A stretch of 64,000 bases of DNA, taken from positions 9,430,729 to 9,494,728 of the forward strand of contig NZ_CP064689.1 of the NCBI RefSeq assembly GCF_023100945.1, in the 5' to 3' direction. This document shows positions 1-9,178 of the stretch, one piece after another. The notes under the pieces were generated by a model. That model was not told the DNA's origin, searched no databases, and was given only the letters and a program-made list of their open reading frames with translations. The stretch comes from Bradyrhizobium sp. 200. Its GTDB lineage: Bacteria > Pseudomonadota > Alphaproteobacteria > Rhizobiales > Xanthobacteraceae. The stretch's first letter is position 1. Each line of letters starts with the position of its first letter. The translations under genes were made by a program, and so were the position numbers.

Positions 1-719
1 CCGTCCAGCACGCGCGCGCCGGCATCGAGCGCGGCGGAGGCGTTCGCGATGCCCATACCTCTTGTATCATGCAGGTGAATGCAGATCGGTTTTGCACCCG
101 CAATCTTCACCGCCGCTGCGGTCAGTTCGCCGACCTGCTTCGGCCCGGCATAACCGACCGTATCGGCAATCGCGACCATGTCGACGCCAGCCTCGAACAG
201 TTTTTCCGTCAGCCGCAGCACTTCCTTCGGATCGACCGGCCCCACGATCGAGCAGCCCAGCGCCATCGAGATCGCCGAGTTCACCACCGGCTTGTGCGCG
301 CTGGCGTCGCGCAGCTCGCAGAGCCGCCTGACATTAGCGATGGCCGACTCGCGAGAGCGGTTGGCATTGGCTTGGCTGTGCTCCTCGGTTGCCGAAACCA
401 CCGTCGCCACCTCGGCAACGCCGGACGCCAGCGCCTCGTTTGCGCCGCGCTCATTCAGCGTCAGCGCAATGCCGCAGGCGCCCGGCAACGACGCCACGGT
501 CGCGATGATATCGCGCACGTCGGCGAACTGCGGGAACGTCTTTGCCGGCAGGAACGAGCCGACCTCGAAGTGGCGCACGCCCGCGGCATATTCGTCGCGG
601 ATCCAGCGCTGCTTCGCTTCGGTCGACGGAAATGTCTTCACGAGCTGCAGGCCGTCGCGCAGGCCCACCTCGCGCAGGATGATCTTGTTGTCGGGATAGA
701 GTTCCTGGACGCGGGTCAT
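1..719 (-). CDS. HMG-CoA lyase-like protein (3' end outside window)
   Basis: This is the first 239 codons of an HMGL-family aldolase; the gene runs off the left edge. The N-terminal signature LREVGLRDGLQ and the metal-binding HLHDTRGMG motif near residue 220 are both readable, giving the TIM-barrel fold and divalent-metal site of hydroxymethylglutaryl-CoA lyases. Known members cleave HMG-CoA or related acyl-CoAs to acetyl-CoA plus a keto acid, for example in leucine breakdown. It lies 7 bp downstream of a family III CoA-transferase on the same strand, so the pair probably activates and cleaves one organic acid. The natural substrate cannot be read from the sequence; HMG-CoA is only the default. 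Confidence 0.88.
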   Translation of the reverse strand, partial: MTRVQELYPDNKIILREVGLRDGLQLVKTFPSTEAKQRWIRDEYAAGVRHFEVGSFLPAKTFPQFADVRDIIATVASLPGACGIALTLNERGANEALASGVAEVATVVSATEEHSQANANRSRESAIANVRRLCELRDASAHKPVVNSAISMALGCSIVGPVDPKEVLRLTEKLFEAGVDMVAIADTVGYAGPKQVGELTAAAVKIAGAKPICIHLHDTRGMGIANASAALDAGARVLD

Positions 720-726
720 GGCAGCC

Positions 727-1896
727 TCATGCGGCGTTGTTTTTGGAAGACGGGCTTTGCTTGTCGAGTTCAGCGCGGACGGACACGGTATCGGCGCCCA
801 GCACCGGCACCTTCAGCCCTTCGCCGATATTGCCGCCGTTCCACTCCACCGGCAACGCCGGAACGCGGAACGGCGCGCCATCGGCGTTAAAATTCTGCAC
901 CAGCCCGCCGGGGCGCAGCACGTGCGGATCCCCGAGCAGGTCCTCGGGACGGTTGATCGGCGAATAGGCGATGTTCAGCGCATCGAGCCTCGCAGACAGA
1001 TCGGCGATCTTCCAGCCCTTGATCACCTCGGCGACACGCGGAATGATTCTCCCGCGCGCCAGAATCCGGTCCGTGGTGTTGCGCAAGGTCGGATCGTCGG
1101 CAAATTCCTGCAGGGCGAACTCCCGGCAAAAGCTCCACCAATGGCCCTCGGTGACGACGCCGATGAAGATGCGCTCGCCATCCGCAGTATCGAATACGTC
1201 GTAGATCGGCCAGGCATGCTCACGCTCCGGCATCGAGCGCGGCTTTCTGCCGGTCATCTCATACTCGACCATGTGCTGGGCAACCAGGAACAGGCAGTTC
1301 TCGAACAGCCCGATACGGATCTTGGCGCCGTCCTTCTTGCCGCCCCGCTTCTCGTAGAGCGCGGCAAGGATCGCAATCGCGCCGAACATGCCGCCCATGA
1401 TGTCGTTGGCGGAGGAGCCGACGCGTTGCGGCTTGTCGCGTGTCCCGGTCATGGCGGCGAGCCCGGACATCATCTGCACGACCTCATCCAGCGCCGGCCG
1501 ATGCTCGTAAGGACCGGAGAGAAAGCCCTTGTGACCGGCGACGATCAGATGCGGGTGTCTGCGGCGCAACTCCTTAGTGCCAAGCCCCTGTTTCTCGAGC
1601 TGGCCGTCGCGAAAATTTTCCACGAACACGTCGGCGCTTTCGAGCAGCCGATGCAGGATTTCGCGATCCTCGCCATGCGCGAAATCGAGCACGACGCTGC
1701 GTTTGCCCCGGTTGAACAGCGGAAAGAACGAGGTTCCCATGCCGCCAAGCGAGCGGGTCTTGTCGCCCACCGGCGGCTCGACCTTGATGACCTCCGCGCC
1801 CAACTGCGCGAGGATCATGCCGCAGGTCGGGCCCATCACCATATGGGTCATCTCGACGACCCTCACGCCGTCAAGCGGCAGTCCCGTTCCGGTCAT
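727..1896 (-). CDS. CaiB/BaiF (family III) CoA-transferase
   Basis: The 389-residue product begins with the family III hallmark LPLDGVRVVEMTHMVMGP, followed by a GAEVIKVEPP strand-turn near residues 33-42. It has the SSANDIMGG segment expected to carry the catalytic aspartate (about D165). Enzymes of this family move CoA between carboxylic acids through an aspartyl-CoA thioester and form interlocked dimers. Length is normal. It is the first gene of a two-gene minus-strand unit with the HMGL-like lyase. The likely role is CoA activation of the acid that the lyase then cleaves, which is inference from pairing. Substrate is unknown. Confidence 0.88.
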   Translation of the reverse strand: MTGTGLPLDGVRVVEMTHMVMGPTCGMILAQLGAEVIKVEPPVGDKTRSLGGMGTSFFPLFNRGKRSVVLDFAHGEDREILHRLLESADVFVENFRDGQLEKQGLGTKELRRRHPHLIVAGHKGFLSGPYEHRPALDEVVQMMSGLAAMTGTRDKPQRVGSSANDIMGGMFGAIAILAALYEKRGGKKDGAKIRIGLFENCLFLVAQHMVEYEMTGRKPRSMPEREHAWPIYDVFDTADGERIFIGVVTEGHWWSFCREFALQEFADDPTLRNTTDRILARGRIIPRVAEVIKGWKIADLSARLDALNIAYSPINRPEDLLGDPHVLRPGGLVQNFNADGAPFRVPALPVEWNGGNIGEGLKVPVLGADTVSVRAELDKQSPSSKNNAA

Positions 1897-2094
1897 CGCA
1901 TGTCTCCCGCAGCAGCCGTCTTTTGACGCTCAACCTAGGCCTTCGGCGGCCCTTGGGAAGGCACATTCTGTCAGACGCTGCATTCGCTGCCGCATAACGC
2001 CGGCGGCGCCCCACCACCGGGCTGGACCGGCACTTGCCGAAGCCCCCGCGCATATCTACCTCTCGCGAGGGTTTTCACGAGAGGTTGAACTGCC

Positions 2095-2847
2095 ATGTTG
2101 GACGCCGCCGTCAAGGCGATTTCGCAGATCCTGTCGCCGCCGATGCGCACCATCCTGTGGCGCTCGATCGGCTTGGCGCTGGTGCTGATCACGGTGCTGG
2201 CAATCGGATTGCAGCGGCTTTTGAGCTGGTTTGCCGAGTATGGCGAAGTCTGGGCCGAGGCGATGCTGGGGCCGGGCTTCCACACGACGCTCAATGTACT
2301 GTCATGGATCATCTCGATCGCGGCCGGGCTTGGCGTCGTGCTCGGCGGCATTTTCCTGATGCCGGCGGTCACCTCGCTGATCGCGAGCGTGTTCGTCGAC
2401 GACGTCGCCGAGCATGTCGAGCGCGAGCATTATCCGGCGGAGCGCCCCGGCGACCCGCTGCCGCTCGGCGTCGCGATCCCCGAGGGCATCAAGACGGCAC
2501 TCTTGACCATTTTGGTCTATTTGATCGCACTGCCCTTCGTGCTGTTTGCGGGCGCGGGCTTTCTGATCTTCTTCATCGCCACCGCCTGGCTGTTGGGGCG
2601 TGAATATTTCGAACTCGCGGCGATGCGTTTCCGCTCGCCCGCCGAGGCCAAGGCGATGCGCAAGGACAATGCCGCGACGGTCTTCACCGCGGGCCTGTTC
2701 ATCGCCGCCTTCGTCTCGATCCCGATCATCAACCTGGCGACGCCGCTGTTCGGCATGGCCTTCATGGTCCACATGCATAAGCGCCTCTCCGGTCCGCGGC
2801 CCGAACTGATCGAGCCGGCGCGGAAGACGGGCATGCCGGTGGTGTGA
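2095..2847 (+). CDS. EI24 domain / CysZ-like integral membrane protein
   Basis: The 250-residue protein has four hydrophobic stretches, roughly residues 22-45, 66-90, 134-170 and 195-225. A conserved loop after the second carries VFVDDVAEHVEREHYP, typical of the EI24/CysZ family. The best known member, CysZ, is an inner-membrane sulfate permease, but many alphaproteobacterial members have no tested function. The gene stands alone between divergent and convergent neighbours, with no cysteine-biosynthesis gene beside it. Sulfate transport is therefore a family-level guess. A palindromic repeat fills the space after its stop. Confidence 0.75.
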   Translation: MLDAAVKAISQILSPPMRTILWRSIGLALVLITVLAIGLQRLLSWFAEYGEVWAEAMLGPGFHTTLNVLSWIISIAAGLGVVLGGIFLMPAVTSLIASVFVDDVAEHVEREHYPAERPGDPLPLGVAIPEGIKTALLTILVYLIALPFVLFAGAGFLIFFIATAWLLGREYFELAAMRFRSPAEAKAMRKDNAATVFTAGLFIAAFVSIPIINLATPLFGMAFMVHMHKRLSGPRPELIEPARKTGMPVV

Positions 2848-2857
2848 AGATGAATCC

Positions 2858-2973
2858 GTCATGCCCGGGCAGAAGCGCGAAGCGCGTCTTCGCGCTAGAC
2901 GTCCCGGGCATCCACGTCTTAACGGTCTGGCGGCATGAAAGACGTGGATGGCCGGGACAAGCCCAGCCATGAC
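2858..2973. repeat. Palindromic intergenic repeat (GTCATGCCCGGG type)
   Basis: The stretch begins with gtcatgcccggg and ends with the inverse-like ccgggacaagcccagccatgac. An inner inverted pair cacgtctt / aagacgtg can be seen. It lies between the convergent EI24 and nth genes. Elements with this wording are very common between genes in Bradyrhizobium and relatives, from memory. It may fold in RNA and help end transcription from both sides, which is inference. Confidence 0.65.
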
Positions 2974-3004
2974 GAAGAAAGTGGAGCTCGTCGGAATTAA
3001 GAAT

Positions 3005-3781
3005 TCATACCGTCTTTTCCGGCCACTGACAGAGGTCGTTGATCAGACACACCTCGCAACGCGGCTTGCGGGCGAGGCAGGTGTAGCGTCCGTGCAGGAT
3101 CAGCCAGTGATGGGCATGCAGCATGAATTCTGACGGAATCACCTTCTCCAGCCCCAGCTCGACCTCGAGCGGCGTGTTGCCGGGCGCCAGCCCGGTGCGG
3201 TTGCCGACGCGGAATACGTGCGTGTCCACCGCCATGGTGTGTTCGCCATAGGCCATGTTGAGCACGACATTGGCGGTCTTGCGCCCCGCGCCCGGCAGCG
3301 ACTCGATCCCGGCCCGCGTGCGCGGCACCCCGCCGCCGAACTCGGCGATCAGCTTTTCCGACAGCGCGATGACGTTCTTGGCCTTGTTGCGATAGAGCCC
3401 GATGGTCCTGATGTACTCGCGCACTTTCTCTTCGCCGAGCTCCAGCATCTTCTCGGGCGTATCGGCGACCGCAAACAACGCGCGCGTCGCCTTGTTGACG
3501 CCGGCATCCGTTGCCTGCGCCGACAGCACAACCGCCACCAGCAGCGTATAGGGGTTGAGATGCTCCAGCTCGCCCTTCGGCTCCGGATTGGCTTTACGGA
3601 AACGGCTGAACGCCTCGTGGACCTCGGCCAGCGTCCAAGGCTTTGGTTTCTGAGCTTTTGGCTTGGGCGCCTTCTTCGCCGCAGGTTTGGGCGACGCCTT
3701 GACGGCTTTTTTTGCCACTTTCTTCGGCACGGAGGGAACGCTGTATTTTCTGCCGCCGGAAGAGCGGATGATTTTGGCCAT
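3005..3781 (-). CDS. nth: Endonuclease III
   Basis: This is a base-excision-repair DNA glycosylase/AP lyase for oxidised pyrimidines, 258 residues. The helix-hairpin-helix LPGAGRKTANVV holds the catalytic lysine (K168), and AVDTHVFRV holds the catalytic aspartate (D186). The C-terminal [4Fe-4S] loop has the C-x6-C-x2-C-x5-C spacing (C235, C242, C245, C251). The start is taken at the ATG at 3781 because a longer reading frame upstream runs into the divergent DUF2244 gene only 22 bp away. Residues about 15-50 form an unusual Lys/Pro/Ala-rich leader before the normal glycosylase fold, making it longer than the E. coli enzyme of about 211 residues. Confidence 0.95.
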   Translation of the reverse strand: MAKIIRSSGGRKYSVPSVPKKVAKKAVKASPKPAAKKAPKPKAQKPKPWTLAEVHEAFSRFRKANPEPKGELEHLNPYTLLVAVVLSAQATDAGVNKATRALFAVADTPEKMLELGEEKVREYIRTIGLYRNKAKNVIALSEKLIAEFGGGVPRTRAGIESLPGAGRKTANVVLNMAYGEHTMAVDTHVFRVGNRTGLAPGNTPLEVELGLEKVIPSEFMLHAHHWLILHGRYTCLARKPRCEVCLINDLCQWPEKTV

Positions 3782-3803
3782 GATCGGGATATACTGATAC
3801 GCG

Positions 3804-4325
3804 ATGACTGCAGGCAACGACTTTGATCCGGTGCTTGACCAGCCGACGCTGTTTTCGGCGCGGGTGACGCCGCATCGCTCGCTCAACCGGACCGGCTTCC
3901 TGGTGCTGATGATTTTCATCGGCGCGGTGAGCTTCGTCGCCGGCATCGCATTCTGGATGATGGGCGCCTGGCCGGTTCTCGGGTTTTTCGGCCTCGACAT
4001 GCTGGTGATCTACTGGGCGTTCCGGATCAATTTCCGCAGCGCTGACGCCACCGAGGATATCGTGATGACGCCGTCGGAATTGCGGGTGCGGCGGGTCAGC
4101 CATCGAGGCCGTCTGATCGAATGGTCGTTCAATCCGCTCTGGGTCCAGCTCGAACAGACCGGCGATCCCGAATTCGGCATCGAGCGGCTCTATCTGGTCT
4201 CCCGCGGCCGCCGGGTCTCGATCGGCTATTGTCTGGGACCGGACGAAAAGGCCAGCTTTGCCAAAGCGTTACTGGCTGCGCTACAAACCGCCAAACGGGG
4301 CATCACCTATAATCCCGTCACTTGA
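3804..4325 (+). CDS. DUF2244 membrane protein
   Basis: The 173-residue product matches the DUF2244 family: a short polar N terminus (TLFSARVTPHRSLNRTGF), two close transmembrane helices at about residues 31-53 and 55-72, then a soluble beta-rich domain with a WVQLE strand. The family is widespread in alphaproteobacteria and has no established function. It starts 22 bp from the divergent nth, so the two share a promoter region. It is followed by a degenerate dispersed repeat before the next gene. Confidence 0.8.
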   Translation: MTAGNDFDPVLDQPTLFSARVTPHRSLNRTGFLVLMIFIGAVSFVAGIAFWMMGAWPVLGFFGLDMLVIYWAFRINFRSADATEDIVMTPSELRVRRVSHRGRLIEWSFNPLWVQLEQTGDPEFGIERLYLVSRGRRVSIGYCLGPDEKASFAKALLAALQTAKRGITYNPVT

Positions 4326-4334
4326 GGCTTTCTT

Positions 4335-4406
4335 TTTTGATGCGTTTTCTGAACCGGGTTCCCACCCCGGATCAAGTCCGGGACAGGCTTTCGTTCGAAA
4401 CGCTAC
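4335..4406 (+). repeat. Dispersed GCGTTTTC...GAAAACGC repeat, copy 1 (diverged)
   Basis: The ends tgcgttttctgaaccgg and tcgttcgaaacgct are inverted, and the centre carries cccggatcaagtccggg, the core of another local repeat family. Related copies in this window lie at 24054-24110, 30827-30876, 50362-50412 and, more diverged, 38596-38671. All are intergenic. It looks like two repeat families nested together. Confidence 0.6.
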
Positions 4407-4442
4407 GTTGGCTTGTCAGAAATCGGGTGGTTTGGACCGCGC

Positions 4443-5360
4443 ATGAGCCCTAAATCAGACCCCATGATGATATCAGCCATACATGACCAGCGCCTGGCCA
4501 AGCCGGGCCACCAGACCGCCGCGCTGCGCGACTACGACTCGGTGCGGCGCGCCATCGCCTTCATCTCGGAGCACTGGCGGGCGCAGCCGACCATCGAGGC
4601 GATGGCGGACGCCGCCGCCGTGACGCCGGATGAGCTGCACCATCTGTTCCGCCGCTGGGCCGGACTGACGCCAAAGGCCTTCATGCAGGCGCTGACGCTC
4701 GATCACGCCAAGGGCCTGCTCCGCGATTCCGCCAGCGTGCTCGATGCGGCGCTCGACTCAGGCCTGTCGGGCCCGGGCCGGCTGCATGATCTGTTCGTCA
4801 CCCATGAAGCGATGTCGCCGGGCGAATGGAAGAATGGCGGCGCCGGCATGACGCTGCGCTACGGCTTCCACGCTTGCCCATTCGGCACCGCGATCGTGAT
4901 CGCGAGCGACCGCGGACTGGCGGGGCTCGCCTTCGCCGATCCCGGCGAGGAGTCGACGGCATTTGCCGATATGAAGCGGCGCTGGCCCAACGCGACCTAT
5001 GTCGAGGATCACGACAGCACCGCCGGCCTCGCGCAGCGCGTCTTCGATACGCGGCTGTGGCGGCCGGACCAGCCGCTCCGCGTGGTCCTGATCGGCACCG
5101 ATTTCGAGGTGCGGGTGTGGGAGACGCTCTTGAAGATCCCGATGGGCCGGGCGGTCTGCTATTCCGACATCGCCAACAAGATCAAAAACCCGAAGGCCTC
5201 GCGCGCCGTCGGCGCCGCGGTCGGCCGTAACCCGGTCTCGTTCGTGGTGCCCTGCCATCGCGCACTCGGCAAGGGCGGCGCGCTGACCGGCTATCACTGG
5301 GGCATCACGCGCAAGCAGGCGATGCTGGGCTGGGAAGCGGGGCAGGTCGGGATTCACTGA
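4443..5360 (+). CDS. Ada-type fusion: AraC DNA-binding domain + methylated-DNA-protein-cysteine S-methyltransferase
   Basis: The 305-residue protein joins an AraC-family helix-turn-helix region (about residues 30-130, including TIEAMADAAAVTPDELHHLFRRW) to a C-terminal O6-alkylguanine transferase domain. The suicide-cysteine motif VVPCHR is intact (C271), followed by the expected LTGYHWG. It should take methyl groups off O6-methylguanine and may also regulate transcription. The N-terminal zinc domain that lets E. coli Ada sense methyl-phosphotriesters is absent, since there is no four-cysteine cluster before the HTH. The ATG at 4443 or 4464 could be the start; the in-frame ATG at 4413 lies close to the upstream repeat and is less likely. 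Confidence 0.88.
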   Translation: MSPKSDPMMISAIHDQRLAKPGHQTAALRDYDSVRRAIAFISEHWRAQPTIEAMADAAAVTPDELHHLFRRWAGLTPKAFMQALTLDHAKGLLRDSASVLDAALDSGLSGPGRLHDLFVTHEAMSPGEWKNGGAGMTLRYGFHACPFGTAIVIASDRGLAGLAFADPGEESTAFADMKRRWPNATYVEDHDSTAGLAQRVFDTRLWRPDQPLRVVLIGTDFEVRVWETLLKIPMGRAVCYSDIANKIKNPKASRAVGAAVGRNPVSFVVPCHRALGKGGALTGYHWGITRKQAMLGWEAGQVGIH

Positions 5361-5570
5361 CAGCGCTCGCCGCGCAGTCAGGAACTTGGCATCGGAACAT
5401 CTCCCGCGAGCAGGCGGTGCTTTCCCGGGAAGCAAGCAGGCAACCTAACTCATTGTCTTTGGAAGGCAATTCCGGCAAGCCGGCGCCGTGCCATATCCCG
5501 GAATACCCAAGATTGACGATCGCAAATTGATCGCTCACAACCACTTGTCTCAACAGCGGAAGGTGAATCT

Positions 5571-7106
5571 ATGCAAGAACGTCGTCCGGTGATGCTGGCT
5601 ATATTGGATGGCTGGGGCTGGCGCGAAGATCTGGCCGACAATGCTGTTCGTCAGGCTCACACACCGAATTTCGATGGTCTGTGGGCCACAGGTCCGCACG
5701 CATTCTTGAAGACTTCGGGACGCGATGTCGGTCTGCCCGATGGTCAGATGGGCAATTCCGAGGTTGGACATTTCAATATCGGCGCAGGCCGCATTGTGAT
5801 GCAGGACTTGCCGCGGATCAACGACGCGATTGCATCCGGCAATATCAAATCCACCGAAGCGCTCCGCTCCCTGATCCAAACGCTAAGACAGAGCGGCGGC
5901 ACTTGCCATCTTGTCGGCCTGGTTTCTCCGGGCGGGGTACATTCGCATGAGGACCACGTCGCGGCGCTGGCCGTCATCCTTGCCGACAATGGCGTGCCAT
6001 CAGTCGTACACGCCCTCACGGATGGACGCGATACGCCGCCGAAATCTGCGGTCGATAGTTTGATGCGGCTGGAAGCCGCGCTTCCGTCGTCGGTTCCGGT
6101 TGCCACAGTGATTGGGAGATACTACGCGATGGACCGCGACAAACGCTGGGATCGCGTAGCCAAGGCCTATAATGCAATCGTTGAGGCCGAAGGCCCACGA
6201 TTCACTGACGCGCAATCAGCGATCGCTGACGCGTATGCACGCGGCCTCACTGACGAGTTCGTTGAACCATCGGTAATCGGCAATTACGCCGGCATCAGGG
6301 ACGGCGACGGCGTGCTGTGCTTCAACTTTCGCGCCGATCGCGTGCGCGAGATTCTTGGCGCGATGCTTGATCCGTCGTTTGCTGCTTTTCCGCGCAGGCG
6401 CAACGTCCACTTCGCCGCCGCAGTCGGAATGACGCAATACAGCGACGATCTGGACAAACTGATGCAGACGATATTTCCGGCGCAGACGTTTCCGAACATT
6501 TTGGGGGAGATCACTTCTGCCGCGAATCGCACACAATTGCGCCTCGCCGAAACGGAGAAATATCCCCACGTCACCTATTTTCTCAACGGTGGACGAGAGG
6601 AGCCTTTTCCTGGCGAAGACCGCATCATGGTGCCTTCGCCCAAGGTCGCAACCTACGACCTGCAACCGGAAATGTCGGCACCCGAGTTGACGGCAAAAAC
6701 CGTGGAGGCAATCGACTCGGGCAAGTACGACCTGATCGTCCTAAATTATGCCAATCCAGACATGGTGGGCCACTCGGGGAACCTGGCGGCCGCGATCAAA
6801 GCGGTCGAAGCGGTAGATACCGGACTCGGGAGAATCGCAGATGCGATCCAAAGAGCCGGTGGCGCGCTGCTGGTTACTGCCGACCACGGCAACTGCGAAA
6901 TGATGCGTGACCCCGTGACTGGCGGCCCGCATACTTCACATACAACGGGGCCGGTGCCGCTGTTGCTTCAGGGCGGCGGCGACGCCGTGTCATTGGCGGA
7001 TGGCCGACTGGCAGATATTGCCCCGACCTTGCTCGACCTGATGCAATTGCCGAAGCCGGCAGACATGACCGGCGTTTCATTGCTGCGCCCGCACAGACGA
7101 AACTAG
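5571..7106 (+). CDS. gpmI: 2,3-bisphosphoglycerate-independent phosphoglycerate mutase
   Basis: This is the manganese-dependent enzyme interconverting 3- and 2-phosphoglycerate in glycolysis and gluconeogenesis; 511 residues is the usual length. The alkaline-phosphatase-fold metal ligands are visible: AILDGWGW (D13), the phospho-serine motif GNSEVGHFNIGAGR (S63), YANPDMVGHSG and VTADHGNCE, and GGPHTSHT near the end. GGAAGG lies 7 bases before the ATG. It converges on dapB with only 5 bp between stop codons. Codon use is visibly less GC-rich in third positions than in its neighbours, hinting at acquisition. Bradyrhizobium-type genomes usually carry gpmA beside dapB (from memory), so this may be a replacement. 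Confidence 0.95.
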   Translation: MQERRPVMLAILDGWGWREDLADNAVRQAHTPNFDGLWATGPHAFLKTSGRDVGLPDGQMGNSEVGHFNIGAGRIVMQDLPRINDAIASGNIKSTEALRSLIQTLRQSGGTCHLVGLVSPGGVHSHEDHVAALAVILADNGVPSVVHALTDGRDTPPKSAVDSLMRLEAALPSSVPVATVIGRYYAMDRDKRWDRVAKAYNAIVEAEGPRFTDAQSAIADAYARGLTDEFVEPSVIGNYAGIRDGDGVLCFNFRADRVREILGAMLDPSFAAFPRRRNVHFAAAVGMTQYSDDLDKLMQTIFPAQTFPNILGEITSAANRTQLRLAETEKYPHVTYFLNGGREEPFPGEDRIMVPSPKVATYDLQPEMSAPELTAKTVEAIDSGKYDLIVLNYANPDMVGHSGNLAAAIKAVEAVDTGLGRIADAIQRAGGALLVTADHGNCEMMRDPVTGGPHTSHTTGPVPLLLQGGGDAVSLADGRLADIAPTLLDLMQLPKPADMTGVSLLRPHRRN

Positions 7107-7111
7107 TCTAG

Positions 7112-7927
7112 CTAGAAGTCTGCGAGCCCCAGCACGTCGGTCATTGTATAGAAGCCGGGCTTCCGGCCATGCGCCCACAATGCGGCCTTCACCGCGCCCT
7201 GCGCGAACATCGTCCGGTCTTCCGCCCGGTGGATCAGCTCGATGCGCTCCATGGGACCGGCGAAGATCACGCTGTGATCGCCGGTGACGGTGCCGCCGCG
7301 CAGCGCGGCAAAGCCGATGTCGCCCGGCCGGCGCGCGCCGGTATGGCCGTCGCGGCCGCGCGCGGAACGCGCGTGCAGGTCGACGCCGCGGCCGGCGGCG
7401 GCGGCCTCACCGAGCAGGAAGGCAGTGCCCGACGGCGCGTCGATCTTGGCCTTGTGGTGCATTTCGACGATTTCAATGTCGAAGGTTTCGTCCAGCGACT
7501 GCGCGACGCGCTTGACCAGGGCTGCGAGCAGATTGACGCCGAGGCTCATATTGCCTGATTGCACCACCACCGCTCGGGAAGTCACGCTCTTGATCACGGC
7601 CATGTCGGAGGCCGATAGCCCGGTGGTTCCGACGATGTGCACGAGGCCGCGTTCGGCGGCGATCGCGACATTGGCGATGGTGGCGGCCGGCACGGTGAAA
7701 TCCAGAATGCCGTCGGCATTGGCCGACAGCGTCCAAAGGTCGGCCGAGAGTTTGACGCCGTTCTCCGGCAGGCCGGCGAGCACACCGGCATCCTTGCCCA
7801 GGAGTTCCGAGCCCGGCGCTTCCAGTGCACCGGTCAACACCGCGCCCGGCGTCTCTGAAAGGACGCGCACCAGCGCGCGGCCCATCCGGCCGCCGGCCCC
7901 CGCAACGATCAATCGCATATCGGCCAT
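7112..7927 (-). CDS. dapB: 4-hydroxy-tetrahydrodipicolinate reductase
   Basis: This NAD(P)H-dependent enzyme makes tetrahydrodipicolinate in the diaminopimelate/lysine pathway, feeding peptidoglycan and protein synthesis. The 271-residue protein has the dinucleotide-binding GAGGRMGR (residues 10-17) and the family signature [15 protein letters not shown] (about residues 155-169) with the catalytic His/Lys pair. Length is normal. It is on the same strand as the secretion cluster upstream but is separated from it by 222 bp, so it probably has its own promoter. Confidence 0.96.
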   Translation of the reverse strand: MADMRLIVAGAGGRMGRALVRVLSETPGAVLTGALEAPGSELLGKDAGVLAGLPENGVKLSADLWTLSANADGILDFTVPAATIANVAIAAERGLVHIVGTTGLSASDMAVIKSVTSRAVVVQSGNMSLGVNLLAALVKRVAQSLDETFDIEIVEMHHKAKIDAPSGTAFLLGEAAAAGRGVDLHARSARGRDGHTGARRPGDIGFAALRGGTVTGDHSVIFAGPMERIELIHRAEDRTMFAQGAVKAALWAHGRKPGFYTMTDVLGLADF

Positions 7928-8149
7928 GGTTTCACCTCTTTACGCCCTATAGCGGGGCGAGGCCGTTCCGGCAACCAATCAGGACCATCTGAGGCTTCCG
8001 GGGGCCATGCGAGCCGGGGCTTGGGACGAGAGGAGGGGCAAGCAGGACAGCGATCCTGTCCCGGCATTCGATCCGGCCATGACCGGTAGCAGGCGGCGCC
8101 GACCCCGCCGGCTCAAACCAGATGCCCGGGAGAGCGGCGACCCTTTCGG

Positions 8150-9163
8150 CTACAGGGTGAGTTCCATATCCTTCTTCAGAACGACCTGGCCGTCGCGCTC
8201 GACAACATAGGTGGCCTTGTACGTGCCACGCTCCCAGCCCGTGGCCGGTCGCTTTCTGCCGGTAAACAACATGAACTGCGCCTTGTTCGTCTGAAGTTGC
8301 GGGGCTCGATTTTCGGCGATGACGTTTCCGAGCGGGTCCGTGATCGCGAACCGTTGTGCGTCGCCCGTCTTCAGGCCGATGACACGAACAAAAGCAACAA
8401 TCGCCGCCGCGCCGGCGGACGGCAGTTCCTTTCCCGCGCTTCCATCCTCGATGAGCTCCATCGTCACCGGACCGTTAGCGAAGCCGGCGTTCAGAATGAC
8501 TCGCTCCTGGTAAGCGAGTTGCGCGTGAAGCGCAGGGTGCCACAGCAGTTCGCCGCTCCCGCAGGAGCCGGCAGCCGCCCCATATGCGAAGGGATCGACG
8601 ACCTCTCCCTTATGCCTGACCGTGAAATGCAGATGAGGATATTCGGTCAGTCCTGAAAGGCCTACGCGGCCAAGCGGCTGCCGAGCTTTTACCATATCGC
8701 CGGGCTTCACCGCGAGGCTGCCGCTAGCCATATGGCAATACTGGGTTTCCCAACGCTCCGGATGTTCGATCACAACGCCATTGCCACATTCGACGTCGCG
8801 AACGGCTTCGCGCGCAGACTTACCAATGGCGCCATCCGGCGCGCCGTCCCGTGTGCGGAGAACGCGGCCACCTGCGGAAGCGACGACTTCCACGCCTGCC
8901 CTTTGCGACGCCAGCGACGGCAGGCGAAAGTCGGTCCCGTTATGCCCGTCATACGTCAGGGTGCCGCACTTGAAGTCTCGCGCTGACGCTGACGGGTCGG
9001 CATCAGTGTAGTTCTGTATGTAGCAGGTCCGGCCCGGTTCGCAGGCGATTGGCATCCCCAATTGAATGCTCTGGGCGATCACCTCGGAAGAAAGACCAAG
9101 TGCCGCCGCAAAGACAAGGGTCCGAGAAAAAGTCGCAACGCGCATAAAATCCCGGACCATCAT
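8150..9163 (-). CDS. M23-family peptidoglycan endopeptidase, exported
   Basis: The 337-residue protein begins with a signal peptide (hydrophobic run about residues 11-29, likely cleaved near VIA-Q). The LytM/M23 zinc ligands are visible: HNGTDF (H74, D78), QYCHM (H144) and HLHF (H177, H179). It should cut peptidoglycan cross-links in the periplasm. About 150 residues after the catalytic domain look like a beta-rich C-terminal domain of unknown role. It is the last gene of the RTX/type I secretion cluster, 15 bp after the LuxR-type gene. A link to secretion, such as opening the wall, is inference only. An ATG six codons in, at 9145, is an alternative start. Confidence 0.85.
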   Translation of the reverse strand: MMVRDFMRVATFSRTLVFAAALGLSSEVIAQSIQLGMPIACEPGRTCYIQNYTDADPSASARDFKCGTLTYDGHNGTDFRLPSLASQRAGVEVVASAGGRVLRTRDGAPDGAIGKSAREAVRDVECGNGVVIEHPERWETQYCHMASGSLAVKPGDMVKARQPLGRVGLSGLTEYPHLHFTVRHKGEVVDPFAYGAAAGSCGSGELLWHPALHAQLAYQERVILNAGFANGPVTMELIEDGSAGKELPSAGAAAIVAFVRVIGLKTGDAQRFAITDPLGNVIAENRAPQLQTNKAQFMLFTGRKRPATGWERGTYKATYVVERDGQVVLKKDMELTL

Positions 9164-9178
9164 GGGGCGACCTGTGCA

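Noticed and set aside
718..1926. 402-codon plus-strand frame
   Set aside because: It is the antisense shadow of the CoA-transferase, which has clear family motifs.
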